Below the pieces are notes generated by a model. That model saw nothing but the letters and a program-made list of their open reading frames with translations. It made no database searches and was not told the DNA's origin. From assembly GCA_013044065.1 (NCBI GenBank), contig JABEVA010000386.1, positions 1-13,600 of the forward strand: DNA of 13,600 nucleotides, read 5' to 3'. Source of the stretch: Phycisphaerae bacterium (GTDB taxonomy: Bacteria; Planctomycetota; Phycisphaerae; WQYP01). This document shows positions 12,113 to 13,600 of this stretch, piece by piece. The position numbers were made by a program, and so were the translations under genes. How positions within the stretch are numbered: the first letter of the stretch is position 1; every line of letters starts with the position of its first letter.

Positions 12113-12973
12113 ATGGCTATTTTCATGCACTTACCCAACCAGCACCCCCACCAACAGGAAAGTTTTGGATTTCACGTCTGGAACGGCCCGCTACAGCCCC
12201 AGCACCAGGCCCATGCCCACACCGAAATTGAATGGAATTTCCTCTTATCCGGAGCCGCTCGCTATTTCATCGCCGGCCGATTCCAACCTCTTAGCGTTGG
12301 CCGTCTGGCCTTGTTCTGGGCAGCCATGCCGCACCGCCTCATTGATGCCCAACCCGGCTCCCGTATGATCTGGGTAACCCTGCCCATTGCCTGGCTGATG
12401 CAATGGAATCTTGGCCAACGCCTCATTGAGCCGATGTTGGAGGGTCAATTACTCACCGAACCAAACACCGCCTCCGACCCGTGCGACCACGCCCTGCTGC
12501 ACCGCTGGACTCTCGATTGCTCCAGTGCCTCGGTCCACCGACGTCAAGCTGCTATCCTGGAAGCCCATGCCCGCCTGCACCGCTTCGCCGACGCACTAAG
12601 CGCCGATCGCTCCAAACAGTCGCTCGACCACGCAGGTGGAGATCATATTCAACGGCTCACCGCTTTCGCCAGTACTCATTTTCTTGATGATATTCAGGTG
12701 GCCACAATCGCACAAGCCGCCGGCTTGCATCCCAATTACGCCATGGGACTCTTCAAGGACGGCTGTGGCATGAGCCTCTGGGACTATGTCACCCGCCTGC
12801 GCATCGGGCACGCCCAGAGGCTATTGCTCACCACCAATCACAAAATAACCATGGTCGCCCTGCACAGCGGATTCAACTCCCCCAGCCGCTTTTACCAAGC
12901 CTTCCAAAATATCGTCGGTTGTACCCCCACCGCCTACCGCCAGTCCGTCGGCCAGGCCGGACGATCACGCTGA
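12113..12973 (+). CDS. AraC-family transcriptional regulator with cupin-like sensing domain
   Basis: A 286-residue regulator. The N-terminal part (about 19-100) is cupin-like: HAHTEIEWNFLLSGAARYFIAGRFQPL (34-60) gives the histidine-rich strand and glycine turn of AraC-type arm domains, with MPHRLIDAQPGSRMIWV after it. The C-terminal domain (about 178-278) has the two helix-turn-helix units: DDIQVATIAQAAGLHPNYAMGLFKD (first) and ITMVALHSGFNSPSRFYQAFQNIVGCTPTAYRQ (second), the latter matching the AraC signature. ATG 12113 is favoured; ATG 12125 is possible, with GGGATGG before it. An in-frame GTG at 12077 lies inside the promoter and is unlikely. It is divergent from the PhyH-type gene and probably regulates it in response to a small ligand (inference from layout). 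Confidence 0.9.
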   Translation: MAIFMHLPNQHPHQQESFGFHVWNGPLQPQHQAHAHTEIEWNFLLSGAARYFIAGRFQPLSVGRLALFWAAMPHRLIDAQPGSRMIWVTLPIAWLMQWNLGQRLIEPMLEGQLLTEPNTASDPCDHALLHRWTLDCSSASVHRRQAAILEAHARLHRFADALSADRSKQSLDHAGGDHIQRLTAFASTHFLDDIQVATIAQAAGLHPNYAMGLFKDGCGMSLWDYVTRLRIGHAQRLLLTTNHKITMVALHSGFNSPSRFYQAFQNIVGCTPTAYRQSVGQAGRSR

Positions 12974-12975
12974 TA

Positions 12976-13006
12976 GTCAGGCCGCCGCGGCTAACCTGAC
13001 TTCCCC
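12976..13006 (+). terminator. Possible terminator of the AraC-family gene
   Basis: Two bases after the stop codon, GTCAG (12976-12980) pairs with CTGAC (12996-13000) and GCCG (12981-12984) with CGGC (12988-12991), giving a GC-rich stem with a four-base bulge. A weak pyrimidine tract TTCCCCTT follows. The poor T-run makes this uncertain. Confidence 0.4.
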
Positions 13007-13083
13007 TTCATGGAAGTCGAAACCCTTGATTTACGGGCCTTTTGCGGCACCGCACTTGCTACATTCTACATTCAGCCGGGTGC

Positions 13084-13308
13084 CTAGGCGGGTGAGTGGG
13101 TAAACAGCGCCAGCATTTCCAGCTTTCCGAGGATGGCATTGAGATCTTTGGGCACGCGGGTGACTTTTGTTTTCAGGCTTTGGCCTTGCACCTCCAGACG
13201 CCCCAGGCGAATGCTTTGCAACCGCCGGAGCAAATTATGAACCTCGATCGTCTGGCCCTTCTGCCGCCAGGCCCACCCGGTGACACGCATACCGGAAAGG
13301 ATCGCCAT
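13084..13308 (-). pseudogene. C-terminal tail of a transposase-like protein (remnant)
   Basis: The minus-strand frame ending at the TAG at 13084-13086 encodes VHNLLRRLQSIRLGRLEVQG, then QSLKTKVTRVPKDLNAILGK and LEMLALFTHSPA. This resembles the short beta/alpha tails found at the C terminus of IS4/IS1634-like DDE transposases, though the match is only in pattern. It does not resemble the C-terminal half of IS110 transposases. The frame has no proper start: its first part overlaps the IS110 fragment in another frame, and the recognisable segment covers only about 13084-13240. It is best read as the leftover end of a different insertion sequence, abutting the IS110 fragment. Confidence 0.45.
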
Positions 13309-13573
13309 ACGTCCCCGATGGCTCCAACGCCACCCGCAACCTCCGATCCTTGCTCAGCTTCTGGAGAAACTCCATCGCCATGCCCAATTCCCCGGATTGG
13401 TTCACCACCATCGGGCGTTCCGTCTGCCCGTCCGGCCAGCGTACCGCCAGGTACAACTGCTCCTTGCCCACATCCACTCCCACCACCGCCGACTCGCCAT
13501 CATGGCCCGCCAGCATGGCCTCCAGTTTTACCGCCTGGACATTTTGACTCCGATACGTTTTACTATTGGTCAT
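13235..13573 (-). pseudogene. IS110-family transposase, N-terminal fragment
   Basis: The first about 102 codons match the IS110 DEDD transposase: VVGVDVGKEQLYLAVRW (30-46) carries the first catalytic Asp34, and LRVALEPSGTYGDPFRYACHRVGLA (79-103) carries the catalytic Glu84 and the family's GxYgdplryaLhraG pattern. After residue 103 the sequence becomes unrelated and stops within ten codons, so the two later catalytic aspartates and the whole serine-containing C-terminal domain are missing. The start ATG (13571-13573) has an excellent AAAGGAGGT upstream, so a truncated protein of 112 residues could still be made, but it cannot transpose. The junction lies near 13262-13270. Confidence 0.82.
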
Positions 13574-13600
13574 GGGGATGACCTCCTTTAAGGCGTTAAC

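Larger units (their letters stand above)
13084..13573 (-). mobile_element. Insertion-sequence scar (IS110 head joined to another transposase tail)
   Basis: The two transposase fragments listed here lie on the same strand and meet near 13265, although they belong to different families and different frames. The left limit is set by the stop of the tail fragment and the right limit by the IS110 start codon; the element may extend beyond the window. No terminal inverted repeats or target duplications were seen, which is expected for IS110 but leaves the exact borders unknown. Confidence 0.6.

Overview
The window looks like chromosomal DNA from a planctomycete, most likely a member of Phycisphaerae (moderate confidence, from recalled family features rather than a search). 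The main pointers are an EF-Tu whose switch I segment lacks the usual RGITI motif, in a way I remember from planctomycete EF-Tu; several start codons that are GTG or TTG; tRNA genes without an encoded CCA; and a divergent AraC/PhyH gene pair. There is no sign of a plasmid or phage, and no CRISPR array or rRNA gene. The only mobile DNA is a broken insertion-sequence patch at the right end.

Layout. 1-325 (-): start of an alpha/beta-hydrolase (esterase) gene that runs out of the window. 419-4719 (+): a translation and secretion cluster in the order tRNA-His, structured spacer, tRNA-Thr, tuf, rpmG, tRNA-Trp, secE, nusG, a small membrane protein, rplK. A good sigma70-type promoter lies at 419-447 ahead of tRNA-His. 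This order is close to the widely conserved bacterial one, but an unrecognised membrane protein sits between nusG and rplK, and the usual rplA-rplJ-rplL-rpoBC continuation is missing. Instead rplK is followed 1 base later by a TIM-barrel sugar isomerase-like gene, then lysA (last step of lysine synthesis) and a small hypothetical gene, ending at 7322.

7340-8563 (-) is a membrane-bound family 2/21-type glycosyltransferase, convergent with the lysA group. 8868-11144 (+) holds three short membrane-anchored or exported proteins of unknown function followed by bioB (biotin synthase). The first of the three appears to be expressed from a nearly leaderless mRNA; the next two are both 95 residues long and look like distant paralogues. 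The bioB stop overlaps, by the four bases TTAA, the stop of a convergent PhyH-type dioxygenase gene (11141-11989, -). That gene is divergent from an AraC-family regulator (12113-12973, +), which probably controls it.

The right end (13084-13573, -) carries the N-terminal third of an IS110-family transposase joined to an unrelated C-terminal transposase-like tail, so it is an insertion scar. The observations most worth following up are the about 160-nt nested RNA-like fold between two tRNAs (668-828), the cysteine rearrangement in BioB, the 95-residue protein pair before bioB, and the membrane protein inserted in the nusG-rplK operon.
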